From Gammaproteobacteria bacterium (GTDB lineage: Bacteria; Pseudomonadota; Gammaproteobacteria; Pseudomonadales; UBA5518): DNA of 64,000 nucleotides. The DNA is taken from contig JADIYI010000008.1 of assembly GCA_016705365.1 (NCBI GenBank), positions 1,054,001 through 1,118,000 on the forward strand, read 5' to 3'. Below the pieces are notes generated by a model. It did not search any database, was not told the origin of the DNA, and saw only the letters and a list, made by a program, of their open reading frames with translations. The position numbers were made by a program, and so were the translations under genes. Below, piece by piece: positions 33,816-42,612 of this stretch; the first letter of the stretch is position 1; each line of letters opens with the position of its first letter.

Positions 33816-35594
33816 TCAGCCGCTTTTGCCGCTCAGCAGCTCGAGATACTGTTGTTTCTGCGCGCTGCTCATTTCCGCGAACGGTATGCTTTCGAGCTCG
33901 CGGCGCCTGATCTCGGCGGTGAGTCTGCTCGCCTGCTGTCCCAGATGCTGCAACACATCAGCAAACTCGCGCTCGATATCCGCACCATTCAGGGGTTCCT
34001 GCGCCGCCAGCCGGGTCAGCAGTTCGCCCTCGGGCGTGCCGTACCAGTAGCCGAGCAGCGCGCCGAGACTGCTGCCGGGGTTGCGCTGCAGATGCTCGAT
34101 CAGTTGCAGCAATAACGGAAGGTCGGGGTCGTCCGTGCCGGCCAGGGCGGCGGGGTCCGTGACCTGCTCCGCAAGCCGGGGGTCCTGCAGCAGCAGGCGA
34201 ATCGCGGCCTGCGGCGGGCCCGGCATGCGCCGCTGCGGGGCACGGATCACCGGTTTGCGCAGCGCGGTGGGTGCGGGTATTGCCGTGGTCTCCGGCATGG
34301 CTTCGCGGGCGAGTCCGGGCAGGCGCTCGATGGCGACGCCCACGCGCTCGGCCAGCGCCGAGCGCATCAGTTCCCGGAAGACGACCCCGGGGATGCGGTT
34401 GATCGCCGGCAGCGCCAGCTTGCTGAGCCGCGCCCTGCCATCCATCTGGGCGAGGTCGATCTCCTGCCCGAAGTGCGCGAACACGAATTCCGAGAGCGGC
34501 ATCGCGGAGCCGATCTGCTGGCGGAACGCGGCGCTGCCGATGCGTTGCACCAGGCTGTCGGGGTCCTCGCCCTCGGGCAGGAACAGAAAGCTCGCCTGGC
34601 GGCCGTCCTGCATGGCCGGCAGTACCAGCTCCAGGGCGCGCGCCGCGGCGCGGCGCCCGGCCTCGTCCCCGTCGAAACAGAACACCACCGCCGAGGTGTG
34701 GCGGAACAGGCGCTGCAGATGGCTCGCGCTGAGCGCCGTGCCAAGCGTGCCGGTGGCGTTGCTGATGCCGTGCTGGGCAAGCATCACCACGTCCATGTAT
34801 CCCTCGACCACCAGCACCCGGTCGAGTTCGCGGTTGCTCTGGCGGGCCTGGTACAGGCCGTAGAGTTCCTGGCCCTTGTGGAAGATCGCGGTCTCGGGCG
34901 AGTTGAGGTACTTGGGTTTCTCGTCGCTCAGCACCCGGCCGCCGAAGGCCACGGTGCGCCCGCGATTGTCGTGGATCGGAAACATGATGCGATGGCGAAA
35001 GCGGTCATAGAGTCCGCTGTCGTCGTCGCGCTTGATCACCAGTCCGGCCTCGAGCAGCAGCTTGCGCTCGGCCTCGCTGCCTCCCAGGGCTTTCAGCAGT
35101 CCGTCCCAGCCGGGCGGTGCGAAGCCGATTCCGAAATGCTTCACCGTGTCATCACCAAGACCGCGATGCTCGAGATAGCGGCGGGCCTCGGCGGCCTGTG
35201 GATGCTCGGCGAGCTGGCGCTGGAACCACAGCGCCGCCGCCTGCAGCTTGGCGGCGAGTTCCGCCTGGCGGGCGCTGGCGGGCCCCTGTCCGGCCTCGCG
35301 CGGTATCTCGACTCCCGCGACCGCGGCAAGCTTTTCCACCGCCGCGATGAAGTCGAGCCGTTCGTATTCCATCAGGAAGCCGATCGCGTTGCCGCCGGCG
35401 CCGCAGCCGAAGCAGTAGTAGAACTGTTTATCGGGGCTGACGCTGAAGGAGGGGCTTTTCTCGTCGTGGAAGGGGCAGAGCGCGGAGTAGTTCTTGCCCG
35501 ATTTGCGCAGGTTCACGCGGGTATCGATCACGTCGACGATATCGACGCGCTCGAGCAGGTCATCGATGAACTGTTGCGGAATTCGTCCTGACAT
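33816..35594 (-). CDS. dnaG: DNA primase DnaG
   Basis: The primase makes RNA primers for chromosome replication (592 residues). The N-terminal CHC2 zinc finger has C40, H43, C61 and C64. The TOPRIM catalytic core shows VVEGYMD and FCFDGDEAGRRAA with its acidic metal ligands. The C-terminal helicase-interaction domain is helical. The length is normal. It follows the yqeY gene by 60 bases. Confidence 0.98.
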   Translation of the reverse strand: MSGRIPQQFIDDLLERVDIVDVIDTRVNLRKSGKNYSALCPFHDEKSPSFSVSPDKQFYYCFGCGAGGNAIGFLMEYERLDFIAAVEKLAAVAGVEIPREAGQGPASARQAELAAKLQAAALWFQRQLAEHPQAAEARRYLEHRGLGDDTVKHFGIGFAPPGWDGLLKALGGSEAERKLLLEAGLVIKRDDDSGLYDRFRHRIMFPIHDNRGRTVAFGGRVLSDEKPKYLNSPETAIFHKGQELYGLYQARQSNRELDRVLVVEGYMDVVMLAQHGISNATGTLGTALSASHLQRLFRHTSAVVFCFDGDEAGRRAAARALELVLPAMQDGRQASFLFLPEGEDPDSLVQRIGSAAFRQQIGSAMPLSEFVFAHFGQEIDLAQMDGRARLSKLALPAINRIPGVVFRELMRSALAERVGVAIERLPGLAREAMPETTAIPAPTALRKPVIRAPQRRMPGPPQAAIRLLLQDPRLAEQVTDPAALAGTDDPDLPLLLQLIEHLQRNPGSSLGALLGYWYGTPEGELLTRLAAQEPLNGADIEREFADVLQHLGQQASRLTAEIRRRELESIPFAEMSSAQKQQYLELLSGKSG

Positions 35595-35654
35595 GGCGCC
35601 CCGCGTTCCGGGAAAACACTTGGTTCTGCGTAGTTTCCGCGCCTGCGGCCCGCT

Positions 35655-36107
35655 TCAGGCGAGTCTGGCCTTGATCCGCTGGCTCACCATGCCCATGTCG
35701 GCGCGCCCCTGCACCTGCGGCTTGAGCAGGGCCATGACCTTGCCCATATCCTTCATTTCACTGGCGCCGGATTCGCGCAGGGCCGCATCGACCAGCGCGT
35801 CGATCTCGGCGGGCTCGAGGGCGCGCGGCAGGAAATCCTGGATCACCGCGACCTCGGCGGCCTCGATATCGATCAGGTCCTGGCGCGCGGCCTTTTCAAA
35901 CTGCTGGATCGAATCGCGGCGCTGTTTGAGCATCTTGTCGAGCACGGCGAGCACGCGCGCGTCATCGAGTTCGATGCGCTCATCGACCTCGATGCGCTTG
36001 ATTTCTGCCTGGATCAGCCGGATGGCATCGCGGCGCGGCTTGTCCTGCGCGCGCATCGCCGCCTTCACGGCTTCGGTGATGCGGGTCTTCAGGGCCGATT
36101 CGCTCAC
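35655..36107 (-). CDS. GatB/YqeY-domain protein
   Basis: The 150-residue YqeY-family protein is related to the tRNA-binding tail of the amidotransferase subunit GatB. It has the helical segment MRAQDKPRRDAIRLIQAEIK and a C-terminal FLPRALEPAEIDALVDAAL. The start is GTG 36107 behind GGGAGGC. The position between rpsU and dnaG is characteristic of pseudomonad-type operons. The precise cellular role of the family is unclear. Confidence 0.93.
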   Translation of the reverse strand: MSESALKTRITEAVKAAMRAQDKPRRDAIRLIQAEIKRIEVDERIELDDARVLAVLDKMLKQRRDSIQQFEKAARQDLIDIEAAEVAVIQDFLPRALEPAEIDALVDAALRESGASEMKDMGKVMALLKPQVQGRADMGMVSQRIKARLA

Positions 36108-36138
36108 GATTTGCCTCCCGGCTCGCGGGAAGAGAGGA

Positions 36139-36354
36139 TCAGTACATTCTCTGCTGGCGGCGGCTTTCGCGGCTCAGCTTCTTCTGGTGACGCTTGACGG
36201 CAGCTGCCGCCTTGCGCTTGCGGATCCAGGTGGGCTTCTCGTAAAACTCGCGGCGACGCACTTCTGCCAGTACACCGGCTTTTTCACAGGAACGCTTGAA
36301 ACGGCGCAGCGCAACGTCAAACGGTTCGTTTTCTTTGATCTTGATGGACGGCAT
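36139..36354 (-). CDS. rpsU: 30S ribosomal protein S21
   Basis: The basic 71-residue ribosomal protein has the family pattern MPSIKIKENEPFDVALRRFK, then REFYEKPTWIRKRKAAAAVK and an arginine-rich C-terminus. It is the first gene of the macromolecular-synthesis operon, transcribed from the promoter at about 36429-36457. Confidence 0.98.
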   Translation of the reverse strand: MPSIKIKENEPFDVALRRFKRSCEKAGVLAEVRRREFYEKPTWIRKRKAAAAVKRHQKKLSRESRRQQRMY

Positions 36355-36428
36355 TCACAACCTACCAGTCGGGTGTTCGGAATCTTGCTTAGTCCCCATG
36401 CGCTCGCTGGAGTCGCGTGGGGCGCCGA

Positions 36429-36481
36429 ATTCTAATGGCTCGGGAGCGCGATTGCAAAACCCGCATTCGCGGAATTAATAA
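36429..36481. promoter_or_regulatory. divergent rpsU / tsaD promoters sharing one -35 hexamer
   Basis: TTGCAA at 36452-36457 is its own reverse complement. Leftward on the minus strand it is followed by 17 bp and TAGAAT (36434-36429) toward rpsU. Rightward it is followed by 18 bp and TAATAA (36476-36481) toward tsaD. Both spacings fit sigma 70. The two polymerases would compete for the same -35 hexamer. Confidence 0.6.
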
Positions 36482-36527
36482 CGCCCGCTGGCCGGGGCCG
36501 GCGGCGGCCCGCTATCATCGCGCCCAA

Positions 36528-37559
36528 ATGCGCGTGCTCGGAATAGAAACATCCTGCGATGAAACCGGGGTCGCGGTCTACGATTCGGACCGCGGCCTGC
36601 TGGCGCACGTGCTCTACAGCCAGGTCGCGATGCATGCCGAGTACGGCGGCGTGGTGCCGGAACTCGCCTCGCGCGATCACATCAGGAAGCTGCTGCCGCT
36701 GGTGCGGCAGGTGCTGCGCGAGGCGGGGCTGGAGCCCGGGGGTATCGACGGCGTGGCCTATACCGCGGGGCCGGGCCTGCTCGGGGCGCTGCTGGTCGGT
36801 GGTTGCTTTGCCCGTTCGCTGGCGTTTGCCTGGGGTGTCCCGGCAGTCGGCGTGCACCATATGGAAGCGCACCTGCTGGCGCCGATGCTCGAAGCCGAGC
36901 CGCCGCAATTTCCGTTCGTGGCCCTGCTGGTCTCGGGCGGACACACGCAGCTGGTGCGGGTGGATGGCATCGGATGCTACCGGATTCTCGGTGAATCGCT
37001 CGATGATGCGGCGGGCGAGGCGTTCGACAAGGTCGCCAAGATGCTCGGTCTCGACTATCCCGGCGGCCCCCTCCTCGCGCGGCTGGCCGAGCAGGGACGG
37101 CCGGGGATTTTCCGGTTTCCGCGCCCGATGACCAACCGCCCCGGGCTCGAATTCAGCTTCAGCGGTCTCAAGACCGCGTGCGCCACCGCGATCCGCGCAC
37201 TGCGTGCCGCGGACGGCAGCATCGAGCCCCAGGCGCGCGCCGACGTGGCCTGGGCATTTCAGCAGGCCGTGGTCGATACCCTGGTGATCAAGTGCCGGCG
37301 CGCGCTGGAGCACACCGGCCTCGGGCGGCTGGTGATGGCCGGTGGGGTCAGCGCCAACCGGGCCCTGCGCGAGCGCTTGCGCCAGGAAGCCGATGCCGGC
37401 GGCTGGCAGGTGTATTACCCGCAGGCGGCTTTTTGCACCGACAACGGCGCGATGATCGCCTACTGCGGTTGCCAGCGCTTGCTGGCGGGGCAGCACGACG
37501 ATCTCGCGGTGCGCGCCCGGGCGCGCTGGCCAATGGAAACGCTGGAGCCCATCACATGA
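36528..37559 (+). CDS. tsaD: tRNA N6-threonylcarbamoyladenosine transferase TsaD
   Basis: This is the catalytic subunit that transfers threonylcarbamoyl to A37 of ANN-decoding tRNAs (343 residues). The N-terminus MRVLGIETSCDETGVAVYD is invariant in the family. The metal ligands are in VHHMEAH (H111, H115), and the C-terminal SGGVSANR-type segment is AGGVSANRALR. ATG 36528 was chosen because the family starts there; the frame is open 37 codons further upstream. Its stop overlaps folB by four bases. Confidence 0.97.
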   Translation: MRVLGIETSCDETGVAVYDSDRGLLAHVLYSQVAMHAEYGGVVPELASRDHIRKLLPLVRQVLREAGLEPGGIDGVAYTAGPGLLGALLVGGCFARSLAFAWGVPAVGVHHMEAHLLAPMLEAEPPQFPFVALLVSGGHTQLVRVDGIGCYRILGESLDDAAGEAFDKVAKMLGLDYPGGPLLARLAEQGRPGIFRFPRPMTNRPGLEFSFSGLKTACATAIRALRAADGSIEPQARADVAWAFQQAVVDTLVIKCRRALEHTGLGRLVMAGGVSANRALRERLRQEADAGGWQVYYPQAAFCTDNGAMIAYCGCQRLLAGQHDDLAVRARARWPMETLEPIT

Positions 37560-37927
37560 GCGAACGCTCGCACGATATCGTGTTCGTGCACGGTCTGCGG
37601 GTCGATGCGCTGATCGGTGTGCACGCCTGGGAGCGCGAGCTGCGCCAGACCCTGCTGATCGACCTGGATCTCGCTGCCGATGTGCGTGCCGGTGCGGCGC
37701 GTGATGCGCTCGAGGATGCACTGGACTACCAGGCGCTGGCGCGCCGCGTCGGCGAATTCGTGCGTGGTAGCAGCTACCAGCTGGTGGAAAGCCTGGCCGA
37801 GGCGCTGGCGAGCCGGTTGATCGAGGAGTTCGCGATTCCCTGGCTGCGGTTGCGGATCACCAAGCCGGGCGCGGTACCGGGCGCCGCTGCGGTTGGCGTA
37901 CTGATCGAGCGGTCCGTGCGCGGTTGA
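37556..37927 (+). CDS. folB: dihydroneopterin aldolase FolB
   Basis: The enzyme cleaves 7,8-dihydroneopterin in folate synthesis (123 residues). It shows the family pattern VHGLRVDALIGVHAWERE at the N-terminus and RITKPGAVPGAAAVGVLIER at the end. It is coupled to tsaD by an ATGA overlap and converges on the SDR gene at 37943. Confidence 0.95.
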   Translation: MSERSHDIVFVHGLRVDALIGVHAWERELRQTLLIDLDLAADVRAGAARDALEDALDYQALARRVGEFVRGSSYQLVESLAEALASRLIEEFAIPWLRLRITKPGAVPGAAAVGVLIERSVRG

Positions 37928-37942
37928 GCAGGCTCGATCGCC

Positions 37943-38692
37943 TCAGAACAGGCTGCGCCCGCCATCGACCGCGAGTATCTGCCCCGTCACATAGGGGGCG
38001 TCGAGACCGAGGTAGCGCACCGCGCCGGCGATGTCCGCGGGTTCGCCGATCCGCCCCAGGGCCGTGTGTGCCAGCAATTGCCCGGCGAGTGCGGGCGCCA
38101 GCTCGGGGTTGGGTTCGGCGGGCCACAGGATCGCTCCCGGCGCCACGCCGTTCACCCGCACCGCAGGCGCCAGTTCGAGCGCGAGCGCGCGGGTCATCAT
38201 CGCGAGCCCCGCTTTTGCCATCGTGTACACCGCATGCTGTGCCAACGGCAGCGTGGCGTGCACATCCACGATATTGACGATCGCACCCTGGGTGCGTGCC
38301 AGGGCCGGCGCCAGCGCCTGGCTGAGAAAGAACGGCCCCTGCAGATTGGAGCCGAAGATCCGGTTCCAGTCTTCCACCCCGACGTCCCCGAGCGGCGTGG
38401 CAAGGAAATCCGAGGCGTTGTTGACCAGCAGGTCGATACGACCCCAGCGCGCACCGGCCTGCTGTGCCAGGGCCTGCACCGCGGCGGCATCGCACAGGTC
38501 CGCGCCGAGCACGGCGCAGGAGTCCGCGCGTGCCAGGTTGAGCTCGCCGGCGAGATCCAGCGCCGCTTCCCGCGACCGGCGGTAGTGGATCAGTACCCGG
38601 CAGCCATTGGCGTGCAGGGAGCGCACGATCGCCGCGCCGATGCGCTGCGCGCCACCGGTGACCAGCGCCACCCGGGCGGATCCGGTGCTCAT
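37943..38692 (-). CDS. short-chain dehydrogenase, pteridine-reductase/FolM-like
   Basis: The 249-residue SDR has the cofactor motif TGGAQRIG, NNAS, and the catalytic YTMAK. TGGAQRIG and YTMAK are the variants seen in FolM/pteridine reductases, which reduce dihydropterins or dihydrofolate with NADPH. This fits the neighbouring folB, though the pair is convergent, not co-transcribed. Its start overlaps the cca stop by four bases (ATGA), so it is translated with cca. Confidence 0.85.
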   Translation of the reverse strand: MSTGSARVALVTGGAQRIGAAIVRSLHANGCRVLIHYRRSREAALDLAGELNLARADSCAVLGADLCDAAAVQALAQQAGARWGRIDLLVNNASDFLATPLGDVGVEDWNRIFGSNLQGPFFLSQALAPALARTQGAIVNIVDVHATLPLAQHAVYTMAKAGLAMMTRALALELAPAVRVNGVAPGAILWPAEPNPELAPALAGQLLAHTALGRIGEPADIAGAVRYLGLDAPYVTGQILAVDGGRSLF

Positions 38693-39924
38693 GTCGGCTC
38701 CGTCTGCTGCTGCAGCATCCGGGCGACTTCGACGCAACGCAGCCGGTGCATTTCCGCGCCCACCTGCGGACCGCTCAAACCCTTCGCCAGTGCCGCGGCG
38801 GAAGTGACGGTCGCAGCGGCGGCGCAGGTCTGGCGCAGGCGTGCAGCCTGGGGGTAAGGCTCGTCCTCCAGTCCGGTGCGGCCTCGTGCATCGGCCTCGC
38901 AGGCGCCGAGAAACTGCTCGAAGCGTTCGTTGTTGCGCATCGCATCGAGATCCTCCAGCAGTGACACGATCGCCGGCGCGCGCATCTCCAGGGCGCGATG
39001 ACAGCGGGTGTGATGCAGGCAGGCCAGCAGCGCCAGCTCGCGCCATTTCACCGGCACCCGCAGGCGCGCGCACAGGGCGCGCACCGCATCCGCTCCGAGC
39101 GCCTCGTGGCCGATGTGCGAAGGCCATTTGGCGGCGGGTGTCAGCGCCTTGCCGAGATCGTGCGTGAGCAGGGCAAAACGTGCGATCGGGGCCAGTTCCA
39201 GGCGTGCCGCGAGTTGCAGGCACAGCAGGACATGGATGCCGGTGTCGATCTCCGGGTGATGTTGGGGTGACTGTGGCACCCCGAACAGGCGCTCGATTTC
39301 CGGGAACACCGTGCCCAGGGCGCCGCAGGCGCGCAGGGTCGCGAAATACACATCGGGGCGGGCTTCGCCCAGGGCGCGGCGTGTTTCCTCCCACACCCGC
39401 TCGGCAACCAGGTGATCGAGCTCGCCGCTGGCGGCGATCGCACGCATGAGTGCCAGGGTTTCGGGTGCGACGGTGAAGCCGCGACTGGCAAAACGGGCGG
39501 CGAATCGCGCCACTCGCAGCACTCTCAGCGGATCCTCCACGAAGGCATCCGAGACATGACGCAGCAATCCGCGCTCGAGGTCGGCCTGCCCGCCGTGGGG
39601 ATCGATCAGGGTGCCGTCCTGGTCTTCGGCGATTGCATTGATGGTCAGATCGCGGCGTCCGAGGTCGTCTTCGAGGCTCACCCCGCCATCGACCTCGAAT
39701 GCGAACCCGGCGTAGCCATGCCCGCTCTTGCGTTCGCGTCGCGCCAGCGCGTGCTGGTCGCCGGTGCGCGGATCGAGAAACACCGGGAAGTCGCGCCCGA
39801 CACGGCGGAAACCGCGCGCCAGCATCTCGCTCTCGGTGGCGCCGACGACTACCCAGTCACGCTCGAGTGGCTCGATTCCGAGCAAACGATCGCGCACCGC
39901 GCCGCCGACCAGGTACGTCTTCAT
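38689..39924 (-). CDS. cca: CCA-adding tRNA nucleotidyltransferase with HD domain
   Basis: The enzyme adds or repairs the 3' CCA of tRNAs (411 residues, the multifunctional bacterial form). The N-terminal nucleotidyltransferase shows LVGGAVRDRLLG and RRDLTINAIAED, and the nucleotide-selecting segment is EDPLRVLRVARFAAR. A C-terminal HD phosphohydrolase domain includes LLTHDLGKAL and HHTRCHRA. ATG 39924 is the family start. It lies 77 bp downstream of apaH on the same strand. Confidence 0.97.
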   Translation of the reverse strand: MKTYLVGGAVRDRLLGIEPLERDWVVVGATESEMLARGFRRVGRDFPVFLDPRTGDQHALARRERKSGHGYAGFAFEVDGGVSLEDDLGRRDLTINAIAEDQDGTLIDPHGGQADLERGLLRHVSDAFVEDPLRVLRVARFAARFASRGFTVAPETLALMRAIAASGELDHLVAERVWEETRRALGEARPDVYFATLRACGALGTVFPEIERLFGVPQSPQHHPEIDTGIHVLLCLQLAARLELAPIARFALLTHDLGKALTPAAKWPSHIGHEALGADAVRALCARLRVPVKWRELALLACLHHTRCHRALEMRAPAIVSLLEDLDAMRNNERFEQFLGACEADARGRTGLEDEPYPQAARLRQTCAAAATVTSAAALAKGLSGPQVGAEMHRLRCVEVARMLQQQTEPT

Positions 39925-40001
39925 GGGGAGGAATTCTGCAGCCTGTTTTGATGAGCGCAGCAGTTTAACCAATTCGCGCGGTTGCGTCGGGGTGGCCTGG
40001 A

Positions 40002-40808
40002 TCAGCAACTGCAGTGGTAGAGCGCGCCATCCTCGAGGCGCATCGCCCGCAGCCGGCCACCCCACACGCAGCCGGTGTCGAGCGCGAATACCTCGGAGCT
40101 GTCGGTCTTGCCTTCGAGCGAGGCCCAGTGACCGAACAGGATCGGGGTAGCGGCGGCGCGCCGCTCCGGGTGGCTGAACCACGGCGCAAAGCCGGCGATG
40201 GCGCCCGATGGTGCGCTTTTTGTCTCGAGGTCGAGGCGGCCCGCCGCGTCGCAGAAGCGCATGCGCGTCAGGTAGTTGGTAATCACCCGCAAGCGCTCGT
40301 GCCCACCCAGGTCATCACTCCAGCAATCCGGCGAATCCCCGTACATATGGGCAAGAAAGTCGCGATAGTCCGGTGCGCGCAATACCGCCTGCACTTCCGC
40401 CGCGCGCGCCAGCGTATCACTGACACTCCATTGCGGTGGCACCCCGGCGTGCACCATCAGGAACGGCAAACCGTCTTCGCGCCAGGCGAGCGGCCGGCGG
40501 CGCAGCCAGTCGAGCAGCAGGTCGCGATCGGGCGCTTCGAGGATCGCATCGAGCGAGTCCTTGCGGGTCGGTGCGCGTGCCCCGGCGGCAACCGCGAGCA
40601 GGTGCAGATCATGGTTGCCGAGAACGGTGACCGCGCGCTCGCCAAGTTCATGCACCAGGCGCAGCACGCGCAACGAATCGGGTCCGCGGTTGACCAGGTC
40701 GCCGGCAAACCAGATCCGGTCGCGGCTGGCATCGAACTGCACGAGCTCCAGCATCTGCATGAGGGCGTCGTAGCAGCCCTGCACATCGCCGACCGCGTAG
40801 GTAGCCAT
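40002..40808 (-). CDS. apaH: symmetrical bis(5'-nucleosyl)-tetraphosphatase ApaH
   Basis: The enzyme hydrolyses Ap4A to two ADP and also decaps Np4-RNAs. The calcineurin-like metal motifs are complete: GDVQGCY, GDLVNRGPDS, LGNHD and MVHAG (268 residues). The start overlaps the rsmA stop by one base (TGATG), as in the enterobacterial rsmA-apaH arrangement. Confidence 0.97.
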   Translation of the reverse strand: MATYAVGDVQGCYDALMQMLELVQFDASRDRIWFAGDLVNRGPDSLRVLRLVHELGERAVTVLGNHDLHLLAVAAGARAPTRKDSLDAILEAPDRDLLLDWLRRRPLAWREDGLPFLMVHAGVPPQWSVSDTLARAAEVQAVLRAPDYRDFLAHMYGDSPDCWSDDLGGHERLRVITNYLTRMRFCDAAGRLDLETKSAPSGAIAGFAPWFSHPERRAAATPILFGHWASLEGKTDSSEVFALDTGCVWGGRLRAMRLEDGALYHCSC

Positions 40809-41611
40809 CAGACGGTTTCCGCGGCGAGGGTGGCGGCATTGCTGATCGCGACGAATTCCTGCACCGAGAGCGTTTCCGGGCGGCGTCCGGGATCGATGCC
40901 GAGCGCCTCCAGCGCGCGCGCGGCGATGAGGCCCTGCAGCGCGTTGCGCAGCGTTTTGCGGCGCTGGCCGAATGCCTGGCGCACCACCTGGGCCAGGGTG
41001 CGCGCGCAGGCGGCGGATCCATGCGGAAACGGCCGCGGCTGCAGGCGCACCACGGCGGAATGCACGCGCGGCGCCGGCACGAACGCCTCCGGCGGCACCT
41101 CGAACAGCGGTTCGACCAGGCAGCGGTACTGCACCATCACGCTCAGGCGACCATAGTCCGCGCTGCCGGGTCCGGCGCCGAGGCGCTCGACCACTTCGCG
41201 TTGCAGCATGAAATGCATGTCGCGCAGGCGCTCGCCACAGTCGAGCAGATGGAACAGCAGCGGGGTCGAGATGTTGTAGGGGAGGTTGCCGACCATCCGC
41301 AGCCGGGTAGCGGCATCCGCAAGCGTGTTGAAGTCGAAACGCAGCGCGTCGCCCTCGTGCACGCTGAGACGTGCGGATTCGCGCATTTTCCAGTTGGCGG
41401 CAAGATCGCGGTCGAGTTCGATCAGGTGCAGCCGCGCGCCGCTGGCGATCAGGCCGTCGGTGAGTGCGCCGCGCCCGGGACCGATTTCGACCACGGTATC
41501 GGCAGGGCGCGCATCGATCACGGCGAGGATGTGGTCTATGACATGACGATCGCTCAGGAAATTCTGGCCAAAGCGTTTGCGTGGACGGTTGAGGATCTGC
41601 GGCGCCGACAT
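40808..41611 (-). CDS. rsmA: 16S rRNA dimethyladenosine transferase RsmA (KsgA)
   Basis: The enzyme dimethylates two adjacent adenines in the 3'-terminal helix of 16S rRNA (267 residues). RKRFGQNFLSD at the start, the SAM motif VEIGPGRGALT and the catalytic NLPYNIS are present. ATG 41611 was chosen because it overlaps the pdxA stop (TGATG) and matches the family start; the frame is open upstream inside pdxA. Confidence 0.97.
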   Translation of the reverse strand: MSAPQILNRPRKRFGQNFLSDRHVIDHILAVIDARPADTVVEIGPGRGALTDGLIASGARLHLIELDRDLAANWKMRESARLSVHEGDALRFDFNTLADAATRLRMVGNLPYNISTPLLFHLLDCGERLRDMHFMLQREVVERLGAGPGSADYGRLSVMVQYRCLVEPLFEVPPEAFVPAPRVHSAVVRLQPRPFPHGSAACARTLAQVVRQAFGQRRKTLRNALQGLIAARALEALGIDPGRRPETLSVQEFVAISNAATLAAETV

Positions 41612-42612
41612 CAGGCAGCACCCCGGGTGCCCGCGCGGGCCATCCCGATCGCGGTATCGATCGCGCATTGCATGCTGCCGCTGTCGGCCAGTCCGCGCCC
41701 GGCGAGATCGATCGCGGTGCCATGGTCCACCGAGGTACGCACGATCGGCAAGCCCAGCGTGATGTTCACGGCTTGCCCGAAACCCATGTGTTTCAGAACC
41801 GGCAATCCCTGGTCGTGGTACATCGCGAGCACCGCGTCGGCGCCTTCGAGGCAGTGCGGCGTGAACAGCGTATCGGCCGGCAGCGGGCCGCTCAGTTTCA
41901 TGCCGCGCGCGCGCAGCCGTTCGAGACAGGGGATGATGTGATCGATTTCCTCGCGCCCCATGTGTCCGCCCTCGCCGGCGTGCGGGTTGAGCCCGGCCAC
42001 CAGTATGTGCGGATCGGGGATCGCGAAGCGGTTGACGAGTTCCCGGTGCAGGATCTCGATGGTCTCGGTGAGCAGTGGTCCGCGCACCCGGTCGGGTACT
42101 TCGCGCAATGGCAGGTGCGTGGTGGCCAGCGCGACGCGCAGCCCCGGCGTGGCCAGCATCATCACCACGCGCACGGTGCCGGTGGCCGCGGCCAGGTACT
42201 CGGTATGGCCGCTGAACGCGATGCCGGCGTCATTGATGATGCCCTTGTGCACCGGCCCGGTGACCAGCGCATCGACCCGTCGGTCGAGGCAGGCGGCGAG
42301 TGCGGTATCGAGCGTCTCGAGCACGTAGGCCGCATTGGCGACATCGAGTACTCCGGGCCGGGCCGGCGCACGCAGGCTTACCGGCAACACACGCAGGGAG
42401 CCCGCCGGTGCCGGCAGCGGCTCGGGTGGCAGGATGGTGAGTTCAAACCCCAGCAGCGCGGCGCGCCCGGCGAGCAGTGCCGGGTCCGCGACGGCAATCA
42501 GCGGGCAGGCAAAGCCGCGCCGGGCGAGAGTGAGCAGCAGGTCGGGGCCGATTCCCGCGGGCTCTCCCGGTGTCAGCGCGATGATGGGCGGATCAGATCT
42601 TGATCTCGACAA
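41611..42612 (-). CDS. pdxA: 4-hydroxythreonine-4-phosphate dehydrogenase PdxA
   Basis: This is the pyridoxal-phosphate biosynthesis dehydrogenase (333 residues). It shows TPGEPAGIGPDL at the N-terminus, VTGPVHKG, the metal-binding SGHTEYL, and HAGEGGHMG and MYHDQGLPVLK. The only suitable start is TTG 42612, with GAGG upstream; it lies inside the end of surA (20-base overlap). The non-ATG start and overlap suggest translational coupling. Confidence 0.96.
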   Translation of the reverse strand: MSRSRSDPPIIALTPGEPAGIGPDLLLTLARRGFACPLIAVADPALLAGRAALLGFELTILPPEPLPAPAGSLRVLPVSLRAPARPGVLDVANAAYVLETLDTALAACLDRRVDALVTGPVHKGIINDAGIAFSGHTEYLAAATGTVRVVMMLATPGLRVALATTHLPLREVPDRVRGPLLTETIEILHRELVNRFAIPDPHILVAGLNPHAGEGGHMGREEIDHIIPCLERLRARGMKLSGPLPADTLFTPHCLEGADAVLAMYHDQGLPVLKHMGFGQAVNITLGLPIVRTSVDHGTAIDLAGRGLADSGSMQCAIDTAIGMARAGTRGAA

